DNA of 64,000 bases from Ophiodon elongatus. Taxonomy: Eukaryota > Chordata > Actinopteri > Perciformes > Hexagrammidae. Both the position numbers and the translations under genes were made by a program. Where the stretch lies: NCBI GenBank assembly GCA_016806645.1, contig JACSYO010000535.1:1909501-1973500 (forward strand), written 5' to 3'. Position 1 is the stretch's first letter; the number at the start of each line of letters is the position of its first letter. Of this stretch, positions 62,871 through 64,000 are shown piece by piece. Under the pieces are notes generated by a model. The model saw only the letters and a program-made list of their open reading frames with translations. It was not told where the DNA came from and did no database searches.

Positions 62871-64000
62871 CAGTAATAAGGAGAATTTTATTAGGTTTTA
62901 ACCTGCCAATACAGTCAATACTCCAAAAACACCTGACACCCAGGTCTCAATTAACTCGGTCGCAGTCATTTTCTAGCATTGAATTGGTTTGCATAGCTCT
63001 TCGTGGTATTGTGTGCATAACACCAGACACCTCCCGAGGGACAGTTGACATGATTCAAGTATCTATTAAAATAAATTCTACCACCTGAGCCGAGCTGAGA
63101 CCCGGCCTTGCTCAGCTCCTGAGCCTGCAGCGGTTCATTTTTGCTCCGGGTTAGATATAGGGACTGACATTCCCAGCAGATAGTTGGCTTAATTTAGTTT
63201 GATTGCATGCGAAACAACCAGATAGACCAACAACGAGAGGAAGGTAACAGAACAAGATGAAATAAAGTGTGATGAGACCAGATACACAACAAACTAAAAA
63301 AAGAGGCCTCCTAGTGGTAGCTCAAGTAAAATTAATGTAACCGACTGTACCATAAACATTGAATGAATGACTGACTTATAATAATAATATAATTAAATAA
63401 TTAAAACAAAATCCAATTCCTTTAAACAGTTTTGGGATAAATATTAAGTGTAAGCGCTGCTTCCCTCTGACCGTCCTGGGACCAAACATAAAGATTCATC
63501 TCCGGCTGCTCAGACTGTGATTTGTCTCTTTCACTCCGTCCCACGCAGAGGAAAGGAGAAGCCGCATGTCCCACTGTGTCCATTGAATGCTTTGGTAATA
63601 TATGTAATGTGTAAAGTTCTGCATTGTGTATTCCACAAGTACTGCTACTGCAGGCCATGTGGGGCTTGGATTCCCCTCTTCCTATTAGGAGACAGGTATA
63701 AGCAGGTATTGGCGTGCGTCTAATCAAGTGTCTGCCAACAGCTTCTTGCTTCTTACTGATCGTCTGGGCTTTTCTCTTCGTGCGGTGACAGTCAGTCGAG
63801 CTTATTACGGAGCTGTGCGATTCAGCATTTCTATCCTTCACTGCAGCATTTGGTGTTCCTATAGTTGAATATAAGAATGTGTTGGAAAGACACTGAGCTA
63901 AATCGTGAGCTCAACATATCGTTGTGGCACAGAGCTCTCTTCAGAAATATGCAAGTGTTCTATGATTTATGTGCTGAAACTCAATTTGCATATTCAGCTG
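62871..64000. other. Intergenic DNA at right edge
   Basis: No supported gene. A stop-free antisense stretch at 63422-63841 (139 codons) lacks any recognisable domain or splice context and is treated as chance. Confidence 0.5.

Noticed and set aside
63422..63841. 139-codon minus-strand frame near the right edge
   Set aside because: No domain, no splice sites in support, biased only by moderate GC; left as intergenic.

Overview
This is nuclear DNA of a vertebrate, almost certainly a teleost fish. The evidence is intron-rich genes with GT-AG splice sites, vertebrate-type proteins, CpG-rich promoters, abundant (GT)n/(AT)n microsatellites and fish-style short transposons. No bacterial, viral, rRNA, tRNA or CRISPR feature was seen. 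I rebuilt eight protein-coding genes exon by exon. The seven complete ones each give an uninterrupted frame with a total length divisible by three.

Layout. Minus strand: sfxn1 (mitochondrial serine carrier; 5' part only, running off the left edge, promoter near 4.0-4.25 kb) and ppp2ca (PP2A catalytic subunit, 5588-7974, exactly 309 aa). Plus strand: atp5po (OSCP subunit of ATP synthase, 10435-13164), a C5orf24 homologue with AT-hook-like repeats (14140-14808), nsd1 (PWWP/PHD/SET H3K36 methyltransferase, 22 coding exons, 17775-29459), slu7 (second-step splicing factor, 15 coding exons, 31226-36061), c1qtnf2 (secreted collagen/C1q protein, 37697-39704) and ccnjl (cyclin J-like, 42322-55999, with a large second intron). 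From 56 to 64 kb there is a long probable ccnjl 3' UTR, then intergenic DNA with a short DNA transposon and a LINE remnant.

The genes are not one pathway. They are mostly housekeeping genes whose human counterparts, from general knowledge, lie on the long arm of chromosome 5 (5q31-q35; I am less sure for atp5po, which is elsewhere in human). The slu7-c1qtnf2-ccnjl run matches a known human neighbourhood.

I found no undescribed multi-gene system. The most interesting signals are small: (1) a minisatellite that has copied the authentic 5' splice site of sfxn1 exon 2 about eight times into the adjoining intron; (2) a seven-codon upstream ORF in nsd1 whose ATG is the last triplet of exon 1 and whose stop overlaps the main start (ATGA); (3) a GC-AG intron between the last two nsd1 exons; (4) an NSD1 protein with a shifted FxxLL motif and a short acidic C-terminus ending DDDDK; (5) two complete non-autonomous DNA transposons with target-site duplications; (6) a CRE/YY1/ETS cluster at slu7 and NRF-1-like palindromes at several promoters.
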